Assembly (NCBI GenBank): GCA_027422505.1
Contig: JAPQWV010000050.1
Location: forward strand, 3,968,001 to 4,032,000
Source of the DNA: Craterostigma plantagineum
Lineage: Eukaryota; Streptophyta; Magnoliopsida; Lamiales; Linderniaceae
Direction of reading: 5' to 3'
DNA length: 64,000 nucleotides
The position numbers and the translations under genes are program-made. Every line of letters starts with the position of its first letter. Position 1 is the stretch's first letter. This document shows, in pieces, positions 24,361 through 34,389 of this stretch. The notes beneath the pieces are model-generated. The model searched no databases. It saw only the letters and a program-made list of their open reading frames with translations, and was not told the DNA's origin.

Positions 24361-26506
24361 CCAAGGAGAAGGAAGCTACTAGAGAGGGAAGCAGTCGTGA
24401 CAAGAGGGTCAAAATCGAGGGCGGGGGGCCTACGAGCCTACAGCCCGAGCCAGGAGAAGAGCTAATCAACGTGGAGCTGTACCCCGATCAACCCGGAAGG
24501 ACCACCAAAATAGGGACGCACTTGGGAGAACAAGCCACGAGGGAGCTAGTAGGATGCCTGCAGAGGAACGCAGACCTGTTCGCGTTTTCTCCAAAGGATA
24601 TGACAGGAATCCACCCCGACATAGCCAAACATCATCTGGACGTCCTACCAGGTGCTAAGCCCATTAAACAGAAGCTCCGATCGTGCGGGGCCGAAAGAGC
24701 ACATACCCTGAAGGAGGAAGTAGACAAGTTACTCCAGGCAGGCCATATACAAGAGATCCAGTTCCCCACGTGGTTGGCCAACGCTGTCCTGGTGAAAAAA
24801 GGAAATGGGCAATGGAGGATGTGTATCGACTTTAGGGACCTCAACAAGGCCTGCCCCAAGGACCACTACCCACTACCAAGAATCGACCAACTCGTGGATT
24901 CCACCTCTGGGTGCGAGGTCCTTAGTATGATGGATGCCTACCAAGGCTATCACCAGGTGAGTCTCGATTCAAAAGATTTTGACAAAGTTTGCTTTGTAAC
25001 TCCAGGGGGAACATATGGATACGTCGGATGCCCTTCGGACTCAAAAATGCCGGAGCCACGTACCAACGGATGGTAGACAAGGTTTTCAAACAACAGCTAG
25101 GGAGGAACATGGAAGTCTATGTGGATGATATGCTGGTGAAATCCATACACCTCGCAGACCATACGAAGGACTTAGAGGAGGCATTTAGGGCAACTAGAGG
25201 AAGCGGAATGAAGCTCAATCCCGAAAAATGTGCGTTTGGAGTAAGGTCAGGGAAGTTCCTTGGTTACATGGTGACCCAGCGAGGCATCGAGGTTAACCCC
25301 ACGAAAGTGAAAGCTATTCTCGAGATGCAACCTCCCCAGGGCCTTAAGGAAGTCCAGAGGCTCACAGGGCGACTGGCTGCCCTTAACCGGTTCATCTCCC
25401 ACTCAGCAAAAAGGAACCTACCTTTCTTCAGAGTGCTACGAAAAAACAAGCAATTCGAGTGGACCAGGGAATGCCAACAGGCCTTCGAAGAATTAAAGGA
25501 GTACCTCCATAACACGCCTCTCTTGACTAAGCCCTCGGTGGGGGATGTGCTAGTACTATATTTTTCCGTGGGGGACCATGCGGTGAGTTCCGTCCTGTTG
25601 AAGGAAGAGGGGACCTCCCAGAAGCCCATCTACTTTGTAAGCAAGGTGCTCCTAGAGGCTGAAACTAGGTACTCAGAGGTTGAAAGGGCCGCCCTGGCAG
25701 TGATGGTCTCTGCTCGAAAACTTCGGCCATACTTCTTGTCACACAAGGTGAATGTGCGGACTAACTTCCCACTGAAACAGACGCTAAGCAAGCCAGACCT
25801 ATCGGGAAGAATGGTAAAATGGGCCATCGAACTAGGGGAATATGACGTCGAGTTTGAGCGAAGGGCAGCCATAAAAGCCCAGGCCCTCTCAGACTTCGTC
25901 CTGGAGACCACTAAGGGACCACCAAAGCACCAGTGGAGAGTATACGTGGACGGATCCACCACTTCTCAAAGGTCGGGAGTTGGGGTCTTCATCATCGACC
26001 CAGAAGGAGAGGAGCTCCGGTTTGCTATCACATTCCAATTTCAGGCCTCGAACAATGAGTCAGAATACGAAGCCCTCATCCATGGCCTGCAAATAGCAAA
26101 GGAGATGGGAGCACGAGACGTCACCCTGTTCTCTGACTCACAGTTAGTAGTGCAACAAATAAAGGGGAACTATGAAGCAAGGGATGGAAAAATGGTTGAG
26201 TACGGTAAAAAAGTAGAGGAACTAATAAAGACGTTCAATTGTTGTGAAGTTGTGCAGGTCCCTAGGGAAGAAAACCATAAGGCCGATTATTTAGCAAGGA
26301 TGGCAAGTTCAGGATCGGCCCCTAAAGAAGAAGGCATCACATATCTCGTTGCGGATAAAGAGGAGACGGAGAAGTTCGTGGCGAGCATAGAAGAGAAGGA
26401 CGACTGGAGAGCTCCCTTCATAACCATTCTTGAGAAGGCGGAGCTGGAGGATAGGAAAGGACACAAACGAATGGTTATGATGGGAGCTCTCCAGGGCATC
26501 TTCTAA
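24361..26506 (+). pseudogene. Tat reverse transcriptase, RNase H and second (archaeal-type) RNase H
   Basis: RT starts around LRSCGAERAHTLKEEVDKLL, with WLANAVLVKKGNGQWRMCID, PLPRIDQLVDSTSGCEVLSM and the catalytic YVDDMLVKS. One base is missing near 25025, which splits RT into two frames. The first RNase H follows (VLYFSVGDHAVSSVLLKEEG, EVERAALAVMVSARKL). A second RNase H comes next (WRVYVDGSTTSQRSGVGVFI, NNESEYEALIHGL, LFSDSQLVVQQIKGNYEARD), the hallmark of the Tat clade. The frame runs through a charged linker with KDDWRAPFITIL and then ends at 26506 inside the palindrome. The expected integrase is absent. Confidence 0.85.
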
Positions 26507-26536
26507 GAAAGTGCAGGAACGATGGTATTCACATTC

Positions 26537-26920
26537 CCTCTTTTTATATCAGCTCCCCGCCGTTTGTTTGCCGCCAAGTTCCAGGATTTCTGGGGGGACG
26601 TACCACCTAGGGTGTTTAGGAAAGTTGATTGATTGCTTGATGGAATGACTTCTGCGATAATTACAGTGATTTGCTCAGTAATATCTTCCTGTGACAAAGC
26701 GACATGCGTCCCTGCAGATGTCTTTCTTTCTTTCCATCGTTCCTGCACTTTTATACACAATAGTCCTTCTCCCTTTGTCCGGTCAAAACTTGTGCCCGTC
26801 AGGTCCTTGCAGGTCCTTCCCACCAGGCAGATATTTCATTATGGGCCTCCTTCTTTATGGGCCTTGTTGGGCCTTCCTTGATTTGCTTTTTTCCAGTCCG
26901 TCTTAGTTGAGTCCACATCA
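26537..26920 (-). repeat. Tat LTR fragment, left palindrome arm
   Basis: Reverse-strand copy of the first about 384 bp of the Tat LTR (start tgatgtggactcaact at complement 26920). Ends at the same internal point (gatataaaaagagg) as the right-arm copy. Confidence 0.8.
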
Positions 26921-27192
26921 ACCACTCCTCTACTCTATTTATTTTTGGGGACCGAAAGTGAATTGGAGTAAAAAATGACAAGTTCAAACCTTACCTCCCT
27001 CCAAGGACCTTCTGTCGTGCTTCCTTGAAAGGACGTGCCTTTTACCACTTCTTTTCCGTACCTCGGGAACCGCTTCTTTTTTAAGAGGGGCTTCTGGAAG
27101 TTCATTCCCTATTTTTTGAAAGGTTACTTCGCCATTTAACAGGTATGTCTCTCTCTTTTCTCTGTTTATTTCATCTTCTTTCTTCGTCTCTA

Positions 27193-27867
27193 TGGCTTCC
27201 ATCATTACAGCTTCAGCGAACCCTTCAACTTCCCCTACTCGCTCCCATCAGTCGATTTCTTATGATACATCACCTACTCCTCCAGTTTCACAGCATATCT
27301 CCCATCCAGAAGCTCGTACCCAACGCTCCGTCGCACCTCAGACCAGCAATCGTCCTCGAACCCGCTCGACCGTCGCTTCTGCCATGGCTTCCCATTCTCA
27401 GGGCGAAGCTAGATCTGTTGAGTCGCTAGCCGATACTCAGGATTCGGTCGCGCTTTCTGGGCCGCCGCCCCTTCCAAACCCTAGATCCGCCCCTTCTTCT
27501 TCTACCGGGGCCCCTCTTAGTGTTTTTAAAGCCTCAACATGTTCGCAGACGGGTTTAGATGCTTTGGTGGAGGGGGGCTTTGTTTTCAAGGGTTACACGG
27601 TGAGGATACCTTCGCCAGGTCAGAGGGCTGACCGTACGCCTCCTTCATGTTTGGCGTTCTGGGAGCCCAGGTCAAGGCCGGGCTGCGCTTCCCCATTCCT
27701 CTCTTCCTTTCTGAAGTATCCAGGGCCTTCAAGGTCCCTTTGAATCATTTCCAACCTTCCGCCATTCGTCTCCTTATATCGTTCTTCGTGGCGGTGCGAG
27801 CTGCGGGAGGCGTTCCTTCCCCTGACTTGGTAGTTTCCCAGTTTTCGCTCAAGCCTCACGGTGCCTT
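27193..27867 (+). pseudogene. Extra ORF of the Tat element, left arm copy
   Basis: Starts MASIITASANPSTSPTRSHQ at 27192-27193 with a long Ser/Pro/Thr-rich N-terminus. Then, after a frame change near 27640, it has a conserved core: LGAQVKAGLRFPIPLFLSE, SRAFKVPLN, IRLLISFFVAVRAAGGVPSP and SQFSLKPHGAF. This core resembles the putative gypsy-type transposon domain (Transposase_28, PF04195), an identification by memory of the pattern. In intact Tat elements such ORFs lie antisense between integrase and the 3' LTR; here the left copy reads on the plus strand only because the arm is inverted. It is cut at the loop, so only the N-terminal part exists. Confidence 0.6.
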
Positions 27868-27889
27868 CGTCCTCCCAAGGTGGAATAGA

Positions 27890-28564
27890 AAGGCACCGTG
27901 AGGCTTGAGCGAAAACTGGAAAACTACCAAGTCAGGGGAAGGAACGCCTCCCGCAGCTCGCACCGCCACGAAGAACGATTTAAGGAGACGAATGGAGGAA
28001 GGTTGGAACTGATTCAAAGGGACCTTGAAGGCCCTGGATACTTCAGAAAGGAAGAGAGGAATGGGGAAGCGCAGCCTGGCCTTGACCTGGGCTCCCAGAA
28101 CGCAAAACACGAAGGAGGCGGACGGTCAGTCCTCTGACCTGGCGAAGGTATCCTCACCGTGTAACCCTCGGAAACAAAGCCCCCTTCCACCAAAGCGTCT
28201 AAACCCGTCTGCGAATATGTTGAGGCTTTAAAAACACTAAGAGGGGTCCCGGTAGAAGAAGAAGGGCGGATCTAGGGTTTGGAAGGGGCGGCGGCCCAGA
28301 AAGCGCGACCGAATCATGAGTATCGGCTAGCGACTTAACAGATCTAGCTTCGCCCTGAGAATGGAAGCCAATGGCAGAAGGGACGGCCGAGCGGGTTCGA
28401 GGACGATTGCTGGTCTGAGGTGCGACGGAGCGTTGGGTACGAGCTTCTAGATGGGAGATAGGCTGTGAAACTGGAGGAGTAGGTGATGTATCAGAAGAAA
28501 TCGACTGATGGGAGCGAGTAGGGGAAGATGAAGGGTTCGCTGAAGCTGTAATGATGGAAGCCAT
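27890..28564 (-). pseudogene. Extra antisense ORF of the Tat element, right arm copy
   Basis: Mirror image of the left copy: MASIITASANPSSSPTRSHQ begins at complement 28564. After a frame change the core is read at complement 28110-27856 (LGAQVKARLRFPIPLFLSEV, SFFVAVRAAGGVPSPDLVV). Orientation relative to the LTR fragment at 28839 is antisense with the ORF start facing the LTR, which is how Tat antisense ORFs are placed. Truncated at the palindrome centre. Function of this ORF family is unknown. Confidence 0.6.
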
Positions 28565-28822
28565 ATAGGCGAAGAAAGAAGATGAAATAAACAGAGAAAA
28601 GAGAGAGAGACATACCTGTTAAATGGCGAAGTACCCTTTCAAAAAATAGGGAATGAACTTCCAGAAGCCCCTCTTAAAAAAGAAGCGGTTCCCGAGGTAC
28701 GGAAAAGAAGTGGTAAAAGGCACGTCCTTTCAAGGAAGCACGACAGAAGGTCCTTGGAGGGAGGTAAGGTTTGAACTTGTCATTTTTTACTCCAATTCAC
28801 TTTCGGTCCCCAAAATTAAATT

Positions 28823-28838
28823 AGAGTAGGGGAGTGGT
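28823..28838 (+). other. Polypurine tract of the Tat element
   Basis: agagtaggggagtggt directly before the LTR start tgatgtgg at 28839. Its presence shows that the right arm preserves the junction of internal region and 3' LTR. The inverted partner lies at about 26921-26937. Confidence 0.7.
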
Positions 28839-29230
28839 TGATGTGGACTCAACTAAGACGGATTGGAAAAAAGCAAATAAAGGAAAGTCCAACAAGGCCC
28901 ATAAAGAATGAGGCCCATAGTGAAATATCTGCCTGGTGGGAAGGACCTGCAAGGATCTGACGGGCACAAGTTTTGACCGATAAAGGGAGAAGGACTATTG
29001 TGTATAAAAGTGCAGGAACAATGGAAAGAAAGAAAGACATCTGCAGGGACGCGTGTCGCTTTGTCACAGGAAGATATTACTGAACAAATAACTGTAATTA
29101 TCGTAGAAGTCATTCCATCAAGCAATCAGTCATCTTTCCTAATCACCCAAGGTAACCCTAGGTGGTACGTTCCCTAGAAATTCTGGAACATAGCGGCAAA
29201 CAAATGACGGAGAGCTGATATAAAAAGAGG
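28839..29230 (+). repeat. Tat 3' LTR fragment, right palindrome arm
   Basis: About 390 bp matching the first part of the 5' LTR (tgatgtggactcaa to gatataaaaagagg). It then leaves LTR sequence and within 50 bp reaches the pol-derived segment at 29278-29310. No downstream LTR half is present. Confidence 0.8.
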
Positions 29231-29312
29231 GAGAAGTGAATATCATCGTTTCTGTACTTTCTTAGAAGATGCCAAAGGACGACTGGAGAGCTCCCATCAT
29301 AACCATTATTAA

Positions 29313-29958
29313 GGGTAAAATCTGTCCGGTGGAAACAACACGGGCTCCATCATCAACTCTTCAGGCGTAGAAACAGTGATGTGCTGTGCTATGTGATTCC
29401 TTCTTCAAACCTATGGCCTTCGCTGCATTCGCCTGCTGACTTCGAAAATGCCACTATTAGCCATCGCCGAAAGCTTTTTCTTACTTTTGTGAAGGGGATA
29501 TATTGCGTACATCACATAGAAATCACAGATAAAAAAAAAAAAACGAAGCTTTGATTTTGGGTTCTCACTTGTGGAACTTTCCCATTGTTTATCGAGAGGT
29601 GTTGTACAGAAATCTTGAGCTTCTTTTTCTTTTCTTTATTTTTTTGTAAAATCTCTTTCTTCTTACAATGATCGTGTAGTGTGTACTATAGAAAGCTTTC
29701 ACGTATTACAATGTAGCAGATGCCACCCGTCCCTCAATATTCTGTACTACAATGTGATATGGGACCCACATGCTATTATACAAGGCTTCATTGTTACTCA
29801 TCGCTCGTCCCGTTCATTGTCCCCAACATCGCGTCCAGGACGCCGCGTTCATTAAATGCTTTCTAATCGATTTTATATTTTATTAGTTTCGAGTCTAAAA
29901 CGGCCTATTTTATTTAAACTGGCCTATTTTATTTAAAAACCCCACCATTGGTTCTCAC
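29313..29958. other. Non-coding junction between the nest and the hAT element
   Basis: Starts immediately after the palindrome. I see poly-A/T runs (29530-29545, 29630-29650) and, at 29896-29950, the reverse complement of the 11111-11150 repeat end (aaaaaccccaccattggt). Complement 29325-29400 has a short open stretch (VSTPEELMMEPV) that might be a gene scrap but has a stop just upstream. No gene is called. Confidence 0.4.
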
Positions 29959-30630
29959 TAGGGGTGGACATTGGGTCGGGTAGTCGGGTATCGGATAGTT
30001 CGGGTTCGGGTAAGATTTTCACTACCCGAATCCGACCCGATTTACAGCGGATAACCGCTTGTCGGGTATATATCGGGTTCGGATACCCGATGTCGGGTAG
30101 TCGGGTACCCGATTTTTTAATTGGATATGACTAAAAATATTATAACTCAATAAACAAATTAAAATATCCATGTTATATATTAATATCACTTACAATATTT
30201 GGGTATTTTGTTTTCAATAAATATAATACATACATATCTTTATATGTTAATTTATAAAATTTTGAGTATATATTTTAAATATTTATATCTGCATTGATAT
30301 AAAATATCACTTCTTAATTATATAATTAAAATAAAAACTTAGTCGAAATATTATTTAAAAATTTAACATCACTCACGTTAGATATTGATATATGTAACTA
30401 TATATTTTTAATGTTATGCACAAAACTAATATTTTTTAAAAAAATAATATATCGGTACCCGAATAACCCGATCGGGTAGTAAATTACTACCCGATATCCG
30501 ACCCGATTAATAATTATCGGGTATCGGGTAACCTCATACCCGACAAATAACCCGAACTACCCGACCCGAACTGCCGAACCGATCGGGTTTGGGTAAAACC
30601 CGAATACCCGAACCCGAACGCCCACCCCTA
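29959..30630. mobile_element. Non-autonomous hAT element rich in cgggta motifs
   Basis: 672 bp bounded by taggggtggacattgggtcg and its inverted counterpart ending acgcccaccccta. The flanking 8-bp direct repeat gttctcac (29951-29958 and 30631-30638) is exact. Both subterminal regions are packed with cgggta/tacccg repeats facing each other, while the centre is plain AT-rich DNA. No transposase. Subterminal motif clusters are where hAT transposases bind, so the arrangement fits a mobile but dependent element. Confidence 0.9.
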
Positions 30631-30810
30631 GTTCTCACGTGTCGCCGCCACTGCCCACAACCTAGATAAAATGGAGCAGAGAGCTGAAGGAAGGGGGCTT
30701 ATACACATACATACTTCCAAGCGAGCAGCTTGGAGAGTAGTCAGATTCCGGCGAAACAAAAAAACAAGAGCACGTAGCAAAACAACGATTGGGAGATCTT
30801 GGGTTGAACT

Positions 30811-30816
<6 letters not shown>

Positions 30817-30860
<44 letters not shown>
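30817..30860. repeat. (ATT)n microsatellite
   Basis: An uninterrupted trinucleotide run of about 14 units following two imperfect units. Confidence 0.95.
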
Positions 30861-30938
30861 TACAATGAATATGCAATAATGCATGAGAAAACACAGACGA
30901 CTGACGGCCATGCCATGATGTATGATGATCTCATGATG

Positions 30939-33006
30939 TCACAGATTTATGGTGATTGAGAGCTTATCTTGGCCGGGATCCACCACGAAAGTCTTAACGA
31001 CTCTATACGACCCATTCGAACCACCAAAACCAACGAGTTCGACCTTGTACGATCCGTGAAATCCTCTGAACTCAAAGCGACGCTGTTCGTCGATAACTCC
31101 GTGAGCATCAGACATCCACCTCTTCAGTTCAAGAAATCTCCTACGAGCGACGTTAACCTCCCCTTCGGCGTCGACCAAATACGCATTTTCCCGACTCATG
31201 AAAAGCTCCCAGAATCCCCAAAGAATAACTCCCTCCACCGCGGGGTGAGCGTAAGCTTCTCGAAGCATAACTTCCAAATCTTCGGCCCTGACGTACTCGT
31301 TGGCCGACGAAACGTCGAGCTCCGTGAACCACACGGGAAGTCCCAGGATTCCGAGCTTGTCCAGAGCCGAACAGACGACGGGGCCCACGGGACTATCTAT
31401 GTGCCCCTGCACGCCTATCCCGCCCACGGGCGCCCCCTGTTCTTGAAGGTCGAGGATGTGCTGAACGTACTTGTCGGGCAAAGACCTCGAATCTGCGCCG
31501 TCCTCGACGTGGTAGTCGTTGACGAAGATATAGCGGGTCGAGCTGACGGGCCATTTTGAACATCTGGCTCGTACGTCCTTCCCAAGACGGTCAAGATAGA
31601 ACGACCCGTGGAGCATCTCGTTGTTCACGTCGTAGTGCTCGAACTTCCCCTTGTAGCGGGTCAGGGCGGCCCTGAACCGCCCTGGGCAGGTCGTTCTGGC
31701 TCAGGGCGCGGACCCACGGCTGGACCGCCGACTCGACTTCCCAGAATATGCAGTGGCCGCGGACTCTAACGTTGAGGCTATTGCAGAGGCTCATCATCTC
31801 GTCGGCGTCTCTGTAGTTGAAGCTGCCTTGCTGCTGGGGCTCCGTCCAATACCACTTCAGCTCGTTCCCGAAAATGGCCCAGTTGAAGTTCTTGGAGAAG
31901 AAGTCGACAAAGTCTTCGTTGTCTATTTGGGACCTGTTCATGCATGAGCCGAGCGGGAAGCTGTTTTGCTTCTGTTTGACTCTTACGGAAGTCCCAGCTA
32001 GCATTGTGGGGTCGGACAAGGTAAACTGTAAGACAACGTCGCGCTTTCGTATCTACAAAAAATCAGGGCTCGAGCGTCAGAAAGAATCGATTCGATATAT
32101 ATATGTATATATACGTATAACCCACAAACTATTATTGATTACCATTTCCGTCTGATTTTCAGGTGTCTGAACCTCGCACGTCTATCCACGGCAAAGATTT
32201 GAAACCCGGCGACCATGAGGTCGACCCCAGGGTGGTCGGGACCCTGAATGTAAACCATCACCTTCCCGGGCTGCTTTTCGAGCCTAAAAGAACTGCCGAT
32301 TTCGTGCCATTTGTCGTCGTCGACCTCAACTTGGCCTCCGTTGACCCACTGACCGTCCACGCCGAGGGCAACGTTGATGCCCTGAGGCTTAGCCGCGCGG
32401 CCGCCTATTCGAACCCACGCTGAGACTTGGTACGTCGCAAAAAGAGGCTGATTTTGTCTGTGATCGTCTGGGCGGGACCCATCCACGTCTGTGTACGGTT
32501 TGTGATGGGGATGTAATGGCCGCTCAAGGGCTCGTGTGGTCCTAAGGAGTCCCTCGCCATCGAAGGCAGTATGCGCAGGGAACCGTTTGCTACTGCTGTG
32601 AGAGTGCAGTTTCCCAAAGGAAAGAAGCCATTCGTACCGTCGCTGAGACTGCTGTTTGCGATGATGTTGACTCCAAAAGCAACGTTCTGCTAACATTAAA
32701 AGCAAAAAATACCTCATGGTACTTCAACGATGGCATTTTCTAGTCGATAGTAATTACAAGTTAAGTTTGTTTTACCACGATTTCTGGCGGGAAAGAAGGT
32801 GGAGGCTTCGAAGAGTGCCTTACTACCATATCATTTAGTAAGATATCTATGCCTGGCGGTGGACCTTCTAAATAGATAACGGCCTTCGAAGGAGAAGCGT
32901 TCAACAGAATCCCTTGCAGGCTAATACTTTGTCTGAACTTACAGAGAAAGACACGATAAAGTATGTTCAAGCTCCCATGCTTCAAGATTTCTCTCTGAAG
33001 ATTCAC
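30939..33006 (-). pseudogene. GH10 endo-1,4-beta-xylanase with CBM22, broken copy
   Basis: Plant GH10 xylanases cut cell-wall xylan and carry several N-terminal CBM22 modules. Three exon-like blocks remain on the minus strand. 33006-32776 holds the last about 45 residues of one CBM22 (SKAVIYLEGPPPGIDILLN). 32686-32143 holds a full CBM22 (MARDSLGPHEPLSGHYI, ALGVDGQWVNGGQVEVDDD). 32052-30939 holds the GH10 barrel with FGNELKWYWTEPQQQGSFNY, RGHCIFWEVE, the acid/base site VNNEMLHGSF, LPVWFTELDVSS with the nucleophile Glu, and GVILWGFWELFM. Frame breaks occur in the CBM22 at a run of five T (about 32445), before the acid/base site (about 31680) and as a compensating pair around 31505-31560. Modules expected further upstream are gone. 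Either a pseudogene or a locus with assembly errors; the missing 5' half favours a pseudogene. Confidence 0.85.
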
Positions 33007-33055
33007 AAACTAGCTTTCTTTGACGAAAAAGGAGTCTTAGCATGTGAGCAGATGA

Positions 33056-34262
33056 TCATAATCGCAAATCGCACTTTGGCAATAACCTCACTCCTTCGCA
33101 GTGGCCAGAAACACCGTAATCATCGAAGGTAGTGATCTGTAGAAGGAGGAGAAACATAAAAGATAAGATGAACGCTAGAAACTTGATGTAAGAGCTCACA
33201 AAGAGGAAAAGCAAAATCAATATATGGGATCTGTCTGAAGCGATCGTTACCGTGCCAATAGAATACGGTTGCACTTGCTCGTCGATAATTCTTGCCAGAA
33301 GATCCCAGTTCCAAGCTTTGCTGAAACGATCCTGATAAAACAAAATGCAAAAAATAAATAAGGGAAATATATTAGCACATTGGCCAAGAAATGAAAGCCC
33401 GCGACGAGATTCTGGGAAAAAAAATACCTGCAGATCAGGGTGATCAAGGATCTTCACTTGATGGTTTGGAATCTGCATAACTTGAAATTTTAATCATCTT
33501 TCATAAACTTCATAAACCAGAAATTACAAGTGAACCACAGAAAATTGTAGAAGTGGAAAAAAAAGAAAAGAGCACTGACCTTAAGCACAGCACTGCAGAG
33601 GCCAGATACAGCTCTTCTTTTCTAATACTCCCTTTTCCTCAGCATCACCTGCAATGCCAGAAATCTAGAATCTTAGATTTTAATTGCAAGAGAAAAGGAA
33701 AAAGCCCGGAATCAGACAAAGAATCGCTTTAAAGCCAAACACAAATAACTCGATTTTGTGTAAACAGCTTCAAGATATCGTAAGGGACGACAAAGTAACC
33801 AACGAATGCTTCTATGCAGACGTACGGCATATAAGGTACGAATAAAGTTACCAGTTGATATGCAAAGCACATGCAGATAATGACCACTTGCAATCAGGTA
33901 ACTGATATTTCAATACCACTCTTTTCCCACTTCAAAGTACTCAGTCCTTCGAATTTCAATGATTCCAACAATCAGATAAATAATAGCATATGCACCTCAA
34001 TTCAAGACTCACATGGACTCATCATCGGGGTGTGCAATTACTAGCATGAGGTTTCTCCTCCGAAAAGCACCACCTGAGAAAGGAAAACTAGCATCAAATC
34101 AAAAGCACTGAAGCAATGGTATCCATAGCAATCGACGGTACGAACATTATACGAATTACCATCGTCGTTCAAGAATCTGGGCCTGTACGATCCTTGTCGA
34201 ATTTTGCAAAGAGAAGCAACCCAAAGCACTAGAACTGATATAAAGATTGCCACCCACGCCAT
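33056..34262 (-). pseudogene. PIG-L GlcNAc-phosphatidylinositol de-N-acetylase, truncated copy
   Basis: PIG-L removes acetyl from GlcNAc-PI, the second step of GPI-anchor synthesis, at the ER. Exon-like blocks on the minus strand: 34262-34160, a start with a signal-anchor (MAWVAIFISVLVLWVASLCK); 34073-34013, with the zinc-binding MLVIAHPDDESM; 33648-33580; 33472-33428 (QVKILDHPDLQ); 33331-33251 (RFSKAWNWDLLARIIDEQVQ); and 33136 to about 33060 (FDDYGVSGHC). All borders are GT-AG. The exon between HPDDE and block three is not found, block three has a one-base loss, the His-containing segment after SGHC is missing and the C-terminal third is absent. Xylanase-like sequence starts within about 50 bp. 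The copy cannot encode an active enzyme. Confidence 0.82.
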
Positions 34263-34389
34263 ATTACGATATTCTGGAAAAAAAATAAGGTTGGAGATTC
34301 TAAGATTCGTCAGTGGGGCATTATATCGAACATGTTGGCCTCAGGCGCGATAAAAGGCGTGTACAAGGCCATTAGTCGCATGCTCAGTC

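Larger units (their letters stand above)
26471..29307. repeat. 2.8-kb palindrome formed from the Tat 3' end
   Basis: The left arm (26471-27867) and right arm (27890-29307) are reverse complements of each other, separated by a 22-nt loop (27868-27889). Going outward from the loop each arm carries the end of the extra ORF, its body, its start, a spacer, a purine tract and the first about 385 bp of the Tat LTR, then a short sequence ending in the pol motif aatggttatgatgggagctc or its complement. The arms differ by scattered substitutions and a few indels (for example about 10 nt absent from the left arm near 26495). In addition, 26398-26430 and 29278-29310 are direct copies of the same pol segment, so the palindrome is bracketed by a short direct repeat. 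Confidence 0.85.
11272..29312 (+). mobile_element. Tat-lineage Ty3-gypsy retrotransposon, rearranged and interrupted
   Basis: The outer element of the nest. It has a 5' LTR (11272-11994), a primer-binding site, gag (12131-13542 continuing at 23456), protease, reverse transcriptase, RNase H and a second RNase H (to 26506). A Tekay element fills 13543-23450. The dual RNase H and the Tat-type protease assign it to the Tat clade (Ogre/Retand/RIRE2 group). No integrase can be read after the second RNase H. Instead the sequence enters a palindrome (26471-29307) made from the 3' end of such an element, including the purine tract, the first 380-390 bp of the LTR and the extra antisense ORF. No full 3' LTR is present, so the right border at about 29312 is where homology ends. 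Several frameshifts and stops show the copy is dead. Confidence 0.8.

Noticed and set aside
29325..29460. Minus-strand stretch VSTPEELMMEPV as a possible gene exon
   Set aside because: Short, stop directly upstream in frame, no convincing splice sites or known domain.
30671..30868. 65-codon open frame ending in a Tyr run
   Set aside because: The Tyr run is just translation of the (ATT)n microsatellite.
32761..33006. Whole 81-codon frame as the start of a separate small gene
   Set aside because: Its second half is clearly the end of a CBM22 module joined by a splice donor to the next xylanase exon.
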